Assembly: GCF_020404765.1 (NCBI RefSeq)
Contig: NZ_JAIVEM010000045.1
Coordinates: forward strand, 45,203-109,202
Length of the DNA stretch: 64,000 nucleotides
Source: Paenibacillus sp. BJ-4
GTDB taxonomy: Bacteria > Bacillota > Bacilli > Paenibacillales > Paenibacillaceae
Direction of reading: 5' to 3'
Of the stretch, positions 52,629 to 61,838 are shown one piece after another. Every line of letters begins with the position of its first letter. Position 1 is the first letter of the stretch. The notes under the pieces were generated by a model, which did no database searches, had not been told where the DNA came from, and saw only the letters and a program-made list of their open reading frames with translations. The position numbers were made by a program, and so were the translations under genes.

Positions 52629-53840
52629 TCATTTTGTTACATTTTCTCCAGGGACCGATCTTGTATATCTAGTCCATACCTTACGAACCGCCTGGATTAC
52701 ATCCTGTACATCCTGATCCATCATCTTAGGAAAGAGCGGGAGTGTTAATGCTGTCCTATAATAATCTTCAGCGTTCGGGCATAGCCCTTCCTCATATCCG
52801 AGGCGCTGGTAGTAAGGTTGTAAATAGACAGGAATATAATGCACATTTACACCGATGTTCTCTGACCGCAGGGCCTCAAATATCGTTTTCCGGTCTGCAT
52901 TAAAATGCTCCGGCTGCCAACGTATCACGTATAAGTGCCAGCTGGAGTAAGCCCCGGCAATCTGCTGAGGAAGGACAACCCCGGTCAACTCACTCAAAGC
53001 TTCATTGTACGCCCGAGCGATCGCGCGACGCCGCTCTACGAACGCATCCAACTTGTCCATCTGAGAATGACCCAATGCAGCCTGAATATCTGTCATACGG
53101 TAGTTATATCCCAGTTCCTGCATTTCGTAATACCAAGGGCCATCGTTTTTTGTCAACTCCTGCGGATCGCGTGTCATACCGTGACTACGGAACAGTGACA
53201 ACTTCCGATAAAATTCCTCAGAATTCGTCACAATGATGCCACCCTCGCCTGTCGTAATATGCTTGACAGGATGGAAACTGAACATGGTCATATCTGCCCA
53301 TGAACCTACTTTACGTCCATGGTAATCCGCCCCCAATGAGTGAGCCGCATCCTCAATGAACACCAGCCCACGATCCCGGCACAGCATCGATATCTTGTCG
53401 AGTTCAGCCGGCTGACCCGTAAAATCAACGGCAATAACCGCCCGAGTACGCTCGGTAATCTGTTCTGTAATTTTGCTCGGATCAATGTTGTAGGTGTGCA
53501 TATCAATGTCGGCGAACACCGGGGTCCCCCCCTCATATAACACACAATTACTACTGGCAAGGAACGTAAGTGGTGTTGTGATAACCTCATCGCCTTGTCC
53601 AATCCCTGCGGCAAAACAAGCTCCATGCAGTGCGGCAGTTCCATTGGTGAACGCCACAGCATACTTGGCACCTACATACTCAGCAATCTTGGCCTCAAAC
53701 TGCTGAATCGCAGGTCCCTGCGTAACAAATCCGCTACGAAGCACATCCACGACAGCTTGAATATCTTCATCGTCAATCCATTGCTGTCCATAGGGCAGTA
53801 GCGTATCACGCACAGGTCCAGATAATATATCATCGGACAT
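52629..53840 (-). CDS. pseC: PseC-like PLP aminotransferase
   Basis: A 403-residue DegT/DnrJ/EryC1 aminotransferase. The PLP lysine is in FSFHPVKHITTGEGG (about residue 195), with FTNGTAALHGACFAAGIGQG and FIEDAAHSLGADYHGRKVGS. PseC adds the C4 amino group in UDP-2-acetamido-2,4,6-trideoxy-beta-L-altrose formation, the second step of pseudaminic acid synthesis. Unusually it is the last gene of the cluster, six genes from pseB, and follows an extra SDR gene; a related 4-aminotransfer on another sugar cannot be excluded. ACAGGATG-type site at ATG 53840 with AGGGGG further up. Confidence 0.85.
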   Translation of the reverse strand: MSDDILSGPVRDTLLPYGQQWIDDEDIQAVVDVLRSGFVTQGPAIQQFEAKIAEYVGAKYAVAFTNGTAALHGACFAAGIGQGDEVITTPLTFLASSNCVLYEGGTPVFADIDMHTYNIDPSKITEQITERTRAVIAVDFTGQPAELDKISMLCRDRGLVFIEDAAHSLGADYHGRKVGSWADMTMFSFHPVKHITTGEGGIIVTNSEEFYRKLSLFRSHGMTRDPQELTKNDGPWYYEMQELGYNYRMTDIQAALGHSQMDKLDAFVERRRAIARAYNEALSELTGVVLPQQIAGAYSSWHLYVIRWQPEHFNADRKTIFEALRSENIGVNVHYIPVYLQPYYQRLGYEEGLCPNAEDYYRTALTLPLFPKMMDQDVQDVIQAVRKVWTRYTRSVPGENVTK

Positions 53841-53870
53841 CCTGTTAACCCCCTCTATACTTGAAACAAA

Positions 53871-54818
53871 CTAGATCATGCCGCTCTCACGAATCCAGAC
53901 CGTCGTACGCCGGATACCTTCTTCCAAACTAATACGAGGTTCCCAACCAAGTAACTCCTTCGCCTTCGTCGAGTTACACAACAGCTTTTGAATTTCACTT
54001 TGCGGATGGATATGCTCCACATGCTTGATACGCGACGGATCACCGCTAATCAGCAATGCCAAATCATTCACAGAAATGTCCTGCCCCAATCCCGCATTGA
54101 CAATTTGGCCATTAACACGGTCGCTAAATCCAGCCTCCACCACGAAGCGAGCGCAATCCTCAACGTACAGAAGATCACGGGTTTGTGTGCCTTCTCCATA
54201 GATGTTAAGATCCTTACCTTCCAGGTGGTTTTTAATAAAAATCGCAACTACGCCGCCTTCACCGCCTGTCTTTTGAAAAGGACCGTACGTATTAAATGGA
54301 CGAATAACCACTGTCGGTAAACCATATGCGAAATAATAGGACAGTACCATATTTTCAGCAGCTACCTTTGCTCCTGCATAAGGAGAAGCAGGTTTGGTAG
54401 GATGTAGCTCATTAATACCTTGATCGTCGCTACAGCGGTCATATACCATACACGTACTCATAAAAACGACTTTGGTCTGATGTTTCCGGCACTGCTCCAA
54501 GATTGCGAAGGTTCCTACCGTATCGTTATTAAAAGTAGTGCGTGGATCATCAATAGAATCCTGTACATTTATGGAAGCTCCCAAATGGTAACAAACTTCA
54601 AATGAATGCTCTTCGAACAATCGTTCCAGCAAAGATTCATCCAAAATACTTCCTTTGATGAATTCCTTGAAGCCGTTATGTTCGACTAATTCCGACAAAT
54701 TCTCTTCGCGTCCATTCGACAAATCGTCGACAATCCAAAGCTGATGCCCATCCTCCAGCAAGCGCTTGGCAACCCAACGCCCAATGAAACCAGCGCCACC
54801 AGTGAGTAAAATGTTCAT
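53871..54818 (-). CDS. NAD-dependent epimerase/dehydratase (extended SDR)
   Basis: A 315-residue extended SDR: GGAGFIGRWVAKRLLEDG (residues 7-24), YHLGASINVQDS, the active-site SPYAGAKVAAE (YxxxK) and RPFNTYGPFQ. It resembles UDP-glucose 4-epimerases and nucleotide-sugar dehydratases. The usual six-gene pseudaminic acid pathway does not need it, so it may make a modified product or a second sugar. The threonine/serine before the tyrosine reads MSTCMVYD. AAGGAG precedes ATG 54818. Confidence 0.82.
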   Translation of the reverse strand: MNILLTGGAGFIGRWVAKRLLEDGHQLWIVDDLSNGREENLSELVEHNGFKEFIKGSILDESLLERLFEEHSFEVCYHLGASINVQDSIDDPRTTFNNDTVGTFAILEQCRKHQTKVVFMSTCMVYDRCSDDQGINELHPTKPASPYAGAKVAAENMVLSYYFAYGLPTVVIRPFNTYGPFQKTGGEGGVVAIFIKNHLEGKDLNIYGEGTQTRDLLYVEDCARFVVEAGFSDRVNGQIVNAGLGQDISVNDLALLISGDPSRIKHVEHIHPQSEIQKLLCNSTKAKELLGWEPRISLEEGIRRTTVWIRESGMI

Positions 54819-54846
54819 ATTTTATTCTCCTTAAATTTTTTTGAAT

Positions 54847-55896
54847 TCATAAGATATCCCAACTGATAGGCGTCCCTTTTGATACATTCTTACGAACTGG
54901 TTTTCCCAATAACTGATCTATATACTTAGGCGGGAGACCATAGCCTGGGCGTATTGCCCTAACATTTTTTTCTGTGAGAATATCCCCCGCCTGCATATTT
55001 TCAGAAATATATAAGGATCTTCGAAATTGAAGAGAAGCTTTTTCTGCATCCGTTGCTCCATATGAAATCCCTCCGAGAGATTGCCAAGCTCTTTCAGTCT
55101 CCATAACTAGTGATTTCATTTCATTTGGTTCCAACGAGAACGTTGAGTCTACTCCCCCATCAGCTCTAGACAATGTAAAATGCTTTTCTATTACAGTAGC
55201 ACCTAACGCAACACTAGAAACAGCAACCCCCACTCCCATAGTGTGATCAGACAATCCTACTTGGGTATTAAATAAATCCTTTAAATGAGGAATTGTACGT
55301 ATATTCGTATTTTCAGGTGATGCAGGATAAGTACTGGTACATTTTAATAATACGATTTGATTATTTCCTGTTTCTCTCACCGCTTGAACAGCTTCTTCTA
55401 GCTCTGCTATAGTAGCCATCCCCGTAGAGATTATCACCGGTTTACCCGTAGATGCTACCTTTTTGATTAATGGTATATCCGTATTTTCAAATGAAGCTAT
55501 TTTATAAGCTGGAACATTGAGTGATTCTAAAAAATCTACCGCTGTAGAATCAAAGGGGGTACTAAATCCTATAATCCCCAACTCATTGCATCTGTTGAAA
55601 ATAGGTTCATGCCACTCCCAGGGCGTGTATGCTTCCTGATACAAATCATATAGGCTCTTACCTTCCCACAGACTACCCTCATCCTTAATGTAAAATTCCC
55701 CTGAATTTATATTAAGAGTCATAGTCTCAGCAGTGTAGGTTTGTATTTTTAGAGCATCTACTCCCGCATCCGCTGCTGCTTCCACAATACGTAAGGCACG
55801 ATCCAATGATTGATTATGATTTCCTGACATTTCTGCAATGATGAAGGGACGAGTATTTGTGCTTATTTCCCTGTTCATTATTTTAAATTCAGTCAA
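54847..55896 (-). CDS. pseI: Pseudaminic acid synthase
   Basis: A 349-residue NeuB-family enzyme: TIM-barrel with PFIIAEMSGNHNQSLDRAL (about 18-36), DALKIQTYTAETMT, SDHTMGVGVAVSSVALGA and IEKHFTLSRADGGVDSTFSL, then a C-terminal SAF (antifreeze-like) domain (about 290-349). It condenses the altrose-type sugar with phosphoenolpyruvate. TTG at 55896 is the start (GGGGGG 6 bases upstream) and overlaps pseH by 8 bases. AMSGNH rather than AEIGxNH supports the PseI over the sialic acid branch. Confidence 0.9.
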   Translation of the reverse strand: MTEFKIMNREISTNTRPFIIAEMSGNHNQSLDRALRIVEAAADAGVDALKIQTYTAETMTLNINSGEFYIKDEGSLWEGKSLYDLYQEAYTPWEWHEPIFNRCNELGIIGFSTPFDSTAVDFLESLNVPAYKIASFENTDIPLIKKVASTGKPVIISTGMATIAELEEAVQAVRETGNNQIVLLKCTSTYPASPENTNIRTIPHLKDLFNTQVGLSDHTMGVGVAVSSVALGATVIEKHFTLSRADGGVDSTFSLEPNEMKSLVMETERAWQSLGGISYGATDAEKASLQFRRSLYISENMQAGDILTEKNVRAIRPGYGLPPKYIDQLLGKPVRKNVSKGTPISWDIL

Positions 55897-56356
55897 GACA
55901 GTCCCCCCTAAGCTCTTTACACATTATTATTTCGTCCTTATTTTTCGAAACGACAACATAACCTCTCTTACTAAACAATTTAATTGAAGCAATATTGCTT
56001 GGCTTTATTAGAGCAGTCAAAAACTTTATTTCATTATTCCAAGAAGTTGTGTAACTTTCAATTTCGCATAGCATTTTATTAGCATATCCTTTTTGTCTAA
56101 GACTTGGAGCAATATTTATGCTAATTACCGTTTCATTGTCACTCTTTAAATCTAACCTAATTACTCCTACTAAGACTTCATTTTCATGAGCTATGAGTAT
56201 TTCTCTTGTTTTCATGTCTAATGATTTTTCAAACCAATGCCTATGCTCTTCATAGGAAATCTCGTCCGTGACAAACGAGTTTTTTCTAGTGTCTAAATCA
56301 TTTCTCAAATTAAAGATGATGATCGAATCATTTAGGGTTGCGCTTCGAAATTCCAT
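55889..56356 (-). CDS. pseH: GNAT N-acetyltransferase, PseH-type
   Basis: A 155-residue GNAT protein: LRNDLDTRKNSF near the N-terminus and the acetyl-CoA loop IAPSLRQKGYANKML (about 92-106). In pseudaminic acid synthesis PseH acetylates the C4 amino group. Short, AT-rich, and wedged between pseG and pseI, which supports the role. GCGGGG precedes ATG 56356. Confidence 0.85.
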   Translation of the reverse strand: MEFRSATLNDSIIIFNLRNDLDTRKNSFVTDEISYEEHRHWFEKSLDMKTREILIAHENEVLVGVIRLDLKSDNETVISINIAPSLRQKGYANKMLCEIESYTTSWNNEIKFLTALIKPSNIASIKLFSKRGYVVVSKNKDEIIMCKELRGDCLD

Positions 56357-56370
56357 ATGATCCCCGCTTC

Positions 56371-57414
56371 TTAAATAGTGGTTTCCAAATTTCGGACTAC
56401 TCTCTCCACTCCTCTGCCGTCAACAATATTAAACGCTCTTAAACTATTGTTCCCTAAGTCACCATGATAATCCTTTAAATTGCTAACAATATCAAGGTCA
56501 CGAACATTAGAGTGGAACCCTAAGAATATGTCTATCCCTAATCTTTCTCCCATAGTAGCATTATGAATTTGATTTTCAGCAACCGCTATAACCACCCCCG
56601 GAAGCCCCATACAATACCGTTCCCAAGTCAGAGTTCCACCAGAGCAAATGGCTAAATCAGCCTCTCTCATAATTGCTGCGACAGAATTAGATTGAATATG
56701 GAGACTCAAACTGTTTTTCGAATCAACAATCTTTCTCAATTCATTTAGATGACCATAAGATTGACCGACCAATATATCAAAATCCAGATTGCTATCCAGT
56801 ATCCCTTCTTTATCCAATGCATACAGAGACCTCAGCGTCTCATTAGTAGGATCAGTCCCTCCAAAAGTGACCAATACCCGTCGAATGGCGCCGCTTCTTG
56901 TTTTAACCTTCTTACGTTCCAGATGGAATTCATCTCTAAGCAAAGCATAACTTGGTCCTATCAATTGTTTCGCATTATTCGTTAATCTATTATATCTTGA
57001 ATCAGAAATTTCATATAAATTTTGGTCTAAAAGGATATTGCAAATGTGCGTTCGATTAGCTAAATCATCAATTACTAAAATATTCTTAGCAATCCGATAC
57101 ATTTCTTTTTCCCATATATCACTAATTTGATAATGATCAATAATTATCCAATCAAAACCATTTTGAAAAGCATTATCAATCTTTGAGCTTACGTACACAG
57201 CATCCTCAATTGACCCTACTGGATACTCGCTGTTTAAATAGAACGGAATGCAACCTATCTGCTTAACTTTTTCAACCAAGTGATCAGGCATTTGTTGAAA
57301 AACAAAAACCACTTCTCTTCCTGAACTTATCAGTGCTTTTGCTAAAGCTAAACAACGCATCACATGTCCTGTACCGATATTAACAGAGGCATCCGCCCTA
57401 ATCAAAAATTTCAT
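56371..57414 (-). CDS. pseG: UDP-sugar hydrolase PseG
   Basis: A 347-residue GT-B-like nucleotidase that removes UDP from the diacetylated altrose sugar. The signature RADASVNIGTGHVMRCLALA (about 4-23) and LVTFGGTDPTNETL, ICSGGTLTWERYCMGLP are typical of PseG/SpsG. The start ATG shares one base with the pseF stop (TAATG), so the genes are coupled. The region is visibly more AT-rich than the flanking housekeeping genes. Confidence 0.9.
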   Translation of the reverse strand: MKFLIRADASVNIGTGHVMRCLALAKALISSGREVVFVFQQMPDHLVEKVKQIGCIPFYLNSEYPVGSIEDAVYVSSKIDNAFQNGFDWIIIDHYQISDIWEKEMYRIAKNILVIDDLANRTHICNILLDQNLYEISDSRYNRLTNNAKQLIGPSYALLRDEFHLERKKVKTRSGAIRRVLVTFGGTDPTNETLRSLYALDKEGILDSNLDFDILVGQSYGHLNELRKIVDSKNSLSLHIQSNSVAAIMREADLAICSGGTLTWERYCMGLPGVVIAVAENQIHNATMGERLGIDIFLGFHSNVRDLDIVSNLKDYHGDLGNNSLRAFNIVDGRGVERVVRNLETTI

Positions 57415-58145
57415 TATTCCCCCTTGAGCTTCTTCTGCTCTACATGCGAGTTAATAAGCGCAATTTCTGGGTTAGTCTCCATTAGTTCCAAAACATCCTG
57501 CCAATCAAAGCTGTCCCTATCTTTAAAATAGGCATATATCTGCTGAATTAGCTCCCAATCTTCAGCTGTATCCAAGGTCCAGCGATAATTAGAGTAATCT
57601 TTCGCACAAGTAACGCTCAGCATAGAGAATTGATCTGGATTTTGGTAAATATAGGGTGTAACATGCTCTCTTTGCTCCATTTTCTTTGCCTCCAGATGTG
57701 CTTTTTCTAGAGAAGCAAAAGAAAACACCTCTGCATCCAATCCTCTTGGGTAAGAACGTTCGATCGTATTGCTGACATAGTCATAAGAACCAGTAATATA
57801 GTTTGTGATTAGCTCATCAATAATCACAGGATCTATAACAGGACAATCTGAAGTAATGCGAATGATCACATCCGCATTATGTGTGACAGCCGCTTCATAG
57901 TAGCGTTTTAGCACATCACTTTCACTGCCACGATATACTTCAACCTCTGCTTTATGAGCCAGTTTTACTATTGTTTCGTCTGTCGTTAAATCAGTAGTTG
58001 CTACTACAATTTTATTAATTTGTTTTACTTTCTTTATTCTTTCTACAACCCGCTCAAGTACTGTTACACCCAGTAAATTCAAATCAACTTTTCCTGGAAG
58101 GCGAGTAGATCCCATTCTTGCTTGAATGATCGCTACAATATTCAT
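57414..58145 (-). CDS. pseF: CMP-pseudaminic acid cytidylyltransferase, PseF/SpsF-type
   Basis: A 243-residue nucleotidyltransferase: IIQARMGSTRLPGKV (about 6-20), VVATTDLTTDET, ITSDCPVIDP with the metal-binding aspartate. It belongs to the SpsF branch, which serves as the CMP-activating enzyme in many Bacillus-type pseudaminic clusters. It should activate the nine-carbon sugar for transfer to flagellin. Confidence 0.87.
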   Translation of the reverse strand: MNIVAIIQARMGSTRLPGKVDLNLLGVTVLERVVERIKKVKQINKIVVATTDLTTDETIVKLAHKAEVEVYRGSESDVLKRYYEAAVTHNADVIIRITSDCPVIDPVIIDELITNYITGSYDYVSNTIERSYPRGLDAEVFSFASLEKAHLEAKKMEQREHVTPYIYQNPDQFSMLSVTCAKDYSNYRWTLDTAEDWELIQQIYAYFKDRDSFDWQDVLELMETNPEIALINSHVEQKKLKGE

Positions 58146-58171
58146 AAGTCCCCATACTTTCTGTTGTATTC

Positions 58172-59176
58172 TTATATAAGACTTTCATCATATAACCAAT
58201 CAACAACAACCGCTTTATTAATGGGATTCATCTCTAACTCAGTAATCTCTTTGTTTATAGATTGATTTTCCCCTTGAAAAGCAGGCGGAATGATAAACAT
58301 ATTTTCCGATTCTAACGCAACTAGCTGTTCATCTAAAGTCATTAATTCTTCATAGCGTTTTTCTCCAGGTCGAAGACCGATATATTTAATAGCGACTTCA
58401 TCATTCAGCTTGTATTTTTCCGACACCGTTTCTATAAGCGCCTCCGCCAGATCCGCAATTCGCACAACCGGCATCTTCAGGACAAAGACCTCACCACCTT
58501 GTGCGACCTCATTGGCCTGCAAGATCAGTTCAATTGCCTGTGAAGGAGTCATCATGTATCTCAACATCTCGGGATCGGTAATAGTAATTTCACCATTCTC
58601 CAAAATCTGCTTCTTGAATAATGGAATAACGGAACCACGTGAGCCCATTACGTTCCCAAATCGAACCGAAGAAAATATAGTAGACTTCGAACCCTTTTGA
58701 TATTCAGAGGCCGAGATCAGACGCTCTGCCGTTAACTTCGTTGCACCATATGTGTTGGTTGGAGAAATAGCTTTGTCCGTACTTGTGAAAAGGACCTTCT
58801 TTACACCATTCTCCAAAGCCGCTTGAATGACATTCTGGGTACCTATTACATTGGTTTGTACAGCCTCAAACGGGTTATACTCACACGAAGGTACATGCTT
58901 CATTGCGGCTAAATGGAATACATAATCAATATCCTCCATTGCTCTCATCAATCTTTGCTGATCTCTCACATCACCAATCAGAAAGCGCAATTGATTAGAA
59001 TGGACCTGAAAATCTATATTCATTTCATACTGCTTATGCTCATCCCGGCTAAAAATACGAATCACGCTCGGCTCGTCCTTCAGAAGCCTCTGCACCAGTT
59101 GACGCCCTATTGTTCCCGTTCCACCTGTGATTAATATCTTTTTTCCTTTATAGGTTTCCTTAAACATTTTGAACAC
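58172..59176 (-). CDS. pseB: UDP-GlcNAc 4,6-dehydratase (inverting), PseB
   Basis: A 334-residue SDR of the FlaA1 type: ITGGTGTIGRQLVQRLL (about 15-31), AAMKHVPSCEYNPFEAVQTN and FTSTDKAISPTNTYGATKL, where TDK replaces the SxY/TxY of other SDRs, a PseB hallmark. It makes the first intermediate of pseudaminic acid. GTG 59176 (AAAGGA 7 bases upstream) or ATG 59167 could be the start. It follows the Maf gene by 17 bases. Confidence 0.92.
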   Translation of the reverse strand: MFKMFKETYKGKKILITGGTGTIGRQLVQRLLKDEPSVIRIFSRDEHKQYEMNIDFQVHSNQLRFLIGDVRDQQRLMRAMEDIDYVFHLAAMKHVPSCEYNPFEAVQTNVIGTQNVIQAALENGVKKVLFTSTDKAISPTNTYGATKLTAERLISASEYQKGSKSTIFSSVRFGNVMGSRGSVIPLFKKQILENGEITITDPEMLRYMMTPSQAIELILQANEVAQGGEVFVLKMPVVRIADLAEALIETVSEKYKLNDEVAIKYIGLRPGEKRYEELMTLDEQLVALESENMFIIPPAFQGENQSINKEITELEMNPINKAVVVDWLYDESLI

Positions 59177-59193
59177 ATCCCTGTCCTTTAACT

Positions 59194-60990
59194 CTATATC
59201 TCATCTATTCTGCGAATCGCTTCTATAAACAACTCTTCAAGCATCGGGATTTTGTTCACTATCTCATTCGCTAGCTTCCCGAGATGTTCGTGTATCATAT
59301 CGGCTTTACGCGTAAGATTTTGCTCTATGGCAATCAAAGGCTGCTGCTGGTCAAACAGTCCAATCTCCAGTGGGAGTACGGTTTCTATAATAGGAACAAA
59401 CCACTCTCTACTTACAATGCTGGTCCAGCGTTGTTCAATTTCAACAATCGCATTATGACATTTGAGCGGCTTCATTCGGCTCCATTCTCTAATATTCTCG
59501 ATCGTTTTCAGCATAATTTTCAATTCTTCCCTGAATAGAGTGAAATCATCAAGTGTATGCTGTATTTTTCCTTTAACCTCTGTGATACGATTTTCATTTA
59601 TATTAAAGGGCTGATTACGTTGAATATTGGCTATTGCATCGTGCTCAATATGTTCCTCGGCAATCATATCATATACTTCCTCAATCGGCTTCCAAACCGT
59701 TCCCTCTAGCGCAGCCCCGTTACTAGTCGTATTAATAAATTCAACACTGGATAAGGCTGCAAACAAGTGCTCAAGTGCGTCTTTCATAAACAAGAAGCTT
59801 TCGTTCGTGGCATTATATTCACCATGTACGTTTAATACCTGCTGCGGTGCCTTCTCCACGATGGATGCATTCCGGGATGCCTCAATATGTCCTACTCCAT
59901 CAGCGTAGAACTTATTACCAGGGAAGGATAAATCCTGTCCCATCAGCACGACACGTCGAGCCCCCAGCCATACAGCTGCTTGTATGGCTGAGCCTACAAC
60001 TGTTGGAGTTGCTGTTATAGCAACCTGCGTTCGATCCATCCCTAAATAATACTGCGAAATATGATCATTACTCAGCACAAAATGGATAGTATCTTTCTGC
60101 TTGCGATCTGTAATACCATAATAAGAGGTAGACCCATACAATAGAGGAGCTTTCAACGTGTCAGGCTGGGAAAATACCTTATCATTGATAATACCACCAT
60201 CCAGCGTGACCGCTAAATGCGGCTGTATTCCCTCTTTAACTAGTGCTTGAATACTAGAGCCTGCTGCGATAACAAGCGCATGAGGTTGCACGCGTTTAAC
60301 CCATTCAATATCTTGTTGAAGCGATGGTCCCGATGCAATAATAAAAGCCGTGCTTCCGGGAAAAGAAAATTTCAAATCATCAATAGAGGGCGAGGATAGC
60401 ATTCCTGCCATCTGATACATGCTGTTACGAATCCAATCCTGTCGAAAAAGATGATGAGTGATTTGGTTTGATTCATAGGTGTGATTGTATTCTTCCAATT
60501 TTTCTTTAACATCACGTAATACATCCATCTCAGCCTCGAGATAATGACGAAGCGCTACGAAAGCCAGCTCACGTTGCATATGGACAGAAGCCATATAAAA
60601 CAGTGAATTCAATTGCGAATCGCCAATAGCCAGCCAGTACAAATTAGGATGCTCTAAAAGACTTCGCATATCATAGCTGCTAACGGAGTTTAGAAACTGA
60701 TATTCATCCGGCTCATATACAAAAAGTAACCGGTCAGGATACATTTCAAGAATGTCAGCGACACCAAGACCTTGACCAAATCCATAAACAAAGACACATT
60801 CTATATTTTCTACCGATTGCTGGACCGCCTCCAACCAAATATGATCTTTTTCTACAGGTTCATTATAAGACTTGTGATCCCTGGCCTCAGTTGGCTCAAG
60901 AGAGAGTACTGTGCTAGCAACATGCGGAAAGCGATTCTGTATAGCAGTCAGATTCAATGATAAAATTGTCAAGACCATACCACCATTCAT
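59194..60990 (-). CDS. Maf-type flagellin glycosyltransferase (DUF115/6-HMPK-like)
   Basis: A 598-residue protein of the motility accessory factor family: N-terminal Rossmann-like region (about 60-100, VFVYGFGQGLGVADILEMYP), then the DUF115 (MAF_flag10) domain (about 200-370) with FIIASGPSLQQDIEW, AVTLDGG and VVLMGQDLSFPGNKFYADG, and a long helical C-terminus. Maf proteins move CMP-pseudaminic acid to Ser/Thr of flagellin. First gene of the sugar cluster. ATG 60990 has a weak ribosome site; a TTG at 60972, six bases after GGTGGT, is an alternative that fits family N-termini. Confidence 0.85.
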   Translation of the reverse strand: MNGGMVLTILSLNLTAIQNRFPHVASTVLSLEPTEARDHKSYNEPVEKDHIWLEAVQQSVENIECVFVYGFGQGLGVADILEMYPDRLLFVYEPDEYQFLNSVSSYDMRSLLEHPNLYWLAIGDSQLNSLFYMASVHMQRELAFVALRHYLEAEMDVLRDVKEKLEEYNHTYESNQITHHLFRQDWIRNSMYQMAGMLSSPSIDDLKFSFPGSTAFIIASGPSLQQDIEWVKRVQPHALVIAAGSSIQALVKEGIQPHLAVTLDGGIINDKVFSQPDTLKAPLLYGSTSYYGITDRKQKDTIHFVLSNDHISQYYLGMDRTQVAITATPTVVGSAIQAAVWLGARRVVLMGQDLSFPGNKFYADGVGHIEASRNASIVEKAPQQVLNVHGEYNATNESFLFMKDALEHLFAALSSVEFINTTSNGAALEGTVWKPIEEVYDMIAEEHIEHDAIANIQRNQPFNINENRITEVKGKIQHTLDDFTLFREELKIMLKTIENIREWSRMKPLKCHNAIVEIEQRWTSIVSREWFVPIIETVLPLEIGLFDQQQPLIAIEQNLTRKADMIHEHLGKLANEIVNKIPMLEELFIEAIRRIDEI

Positions 60991-61010
60991 AATGATTCTT
61001 CTTAATTAGT

Positions 61011-61018
61011 ATATCGGA
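61011..61018 (-). promoter_or_regulatory. Candidate sigma-D -10 box before the Maf gene
   Basis: TCCGATAT on the minus strand matches 7 of 8 bases of the sigma-D -10 consensus GCCGATAT. No good TAAA lies at the right distance, and the start codon is only about 20 bases away. Confidence 0.4.
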
Positions 61019-61049
61019 CTGTAACGTGAAGGAGTGAACCTTGCAAATA

Positions 61050-61083
61050 AAAAAATCCCTCCCAGTAACACCTGAGAGAGATT
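61050..61083 (-). terminator. Terminator between the fli genes and the sugar cluster
   Basis: AATCTCTCTCAGG...GGGAGGGATT stem with G-T pairs and T6 on the minus strand, just after the fliT-like stop. Confidence 0.7.
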
Positions 61084-61093
61084 GTAATTCCAG

Positions 61094-61438
61094 TTATTTC
61101 CTCTGGTCTATGAAAAGACTGTCAACGGAATAAGCACGCTGGTAAGCATTTTGTTGAACTCGAATACTCCCTTTTTTCTCCATCCAACTTCCCGCTTCAT
61201 CTTTCAACTTATTCATACGCTTCAATATCGGTCCATCCATATCTAAGATCAGTCCAATTTCTTGTTTGTCTTCCTCAGTGAGAAAAGTACGGTATTTTTC
61301 CATTGCATGCACAATTTCCTGTCTACGATCTACAAAAGCAACTAACTCTTCCTCTTCTATGATTGAGAGCCTCTTAGTTGTCTCTATTGTCACTTTTTTT
61401 AATGCTTGAATGAGATCTTGAATATTGTTACTATCCAT
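61094..61438 (-). CDS. FliT-like flagellar chaperone
   Basis: A 114-residue helical, charged protein. No strong motif, but size, helical content and position after fliS (1-base overlap TGATG) fit FliT, the chaperone of the cap protein FliD. The C-terminus (RVQQNAYQRAYSVDSLFIDQ) resembles small fli-operon proteins of Bacillales. The fit is positional more than sequence-based. Confidence 0.65.
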   Translation of the reverse strand: MDSNNIQDLIQALKKVTIETTKRLSIIEEEELVAFVDRRQEIVHAMEKYRTFLTEEDKQEIGLILDMDGPILKRMNKLKDEAGSWMEKKGSIRVQQNAYQRAYSVDSLFIDQRK

Positions 61439-61821
61439 CAGCTACCTGTGACCGAGCTTGGAAGTTTGCTCACTTCTACCCAAGCCTCACGAAGATCCGT
61501 TAGATGTTCCTCTACTTCCCGAGCCTTAGACACATCTTTATGAACATTAGACTCAATCAGACAATGCAGCATATATTCATAAATTCTTAATAAATCCTGT
61601 GCAATCGGATAATCAAAATTCAAAGCGGATATTAATTCATGAATGATAGCTTGTGATTTACAAAGATTATAGTTTGCTTTCCCGAAATCTTTATCTAAAA
61701 TCCCGTCTATACCTGCCCGAGTAAATCGGATTGCCCCATCATACAGCATAATCAGAAGTTTAGGCTTGGAGGCAGTCTGGGCTTGAGCCTGCTGGTACTT
61801 CTGGTAAGGGGATTGAATCAA
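61438..61821 (-). CDS. fliS: Flagellin chaperone FliS
   Basis: A 127-residue helical protein with the FliS pattern YQKYQQAQAQTASKPKLLIM, LYDGAIRFTRAGI and YEYMLHCLIESN. It binds the flagellin C-terminus in the cytosol and stops early polymerisation. TTG at 61821 is the start, with AAGGAGG 8 bases upstream. It lies 17 bases after fliD. Confidence 0.93.
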   Translation of the reverse strand: MIQSPYQKYQQAQAQTASKPKLLIMLYDGAIRFTRAGIDGILDKDFGKANYNLCKSQAIIHELISALNFDYPIAQDLLRIYEYMLHCLIESNVHKDVSKAREVEEHLTDLREAWVEVSKLPSSVTGS

Positions 61822-61838
61822 ATGTATGACCTCCTTAT

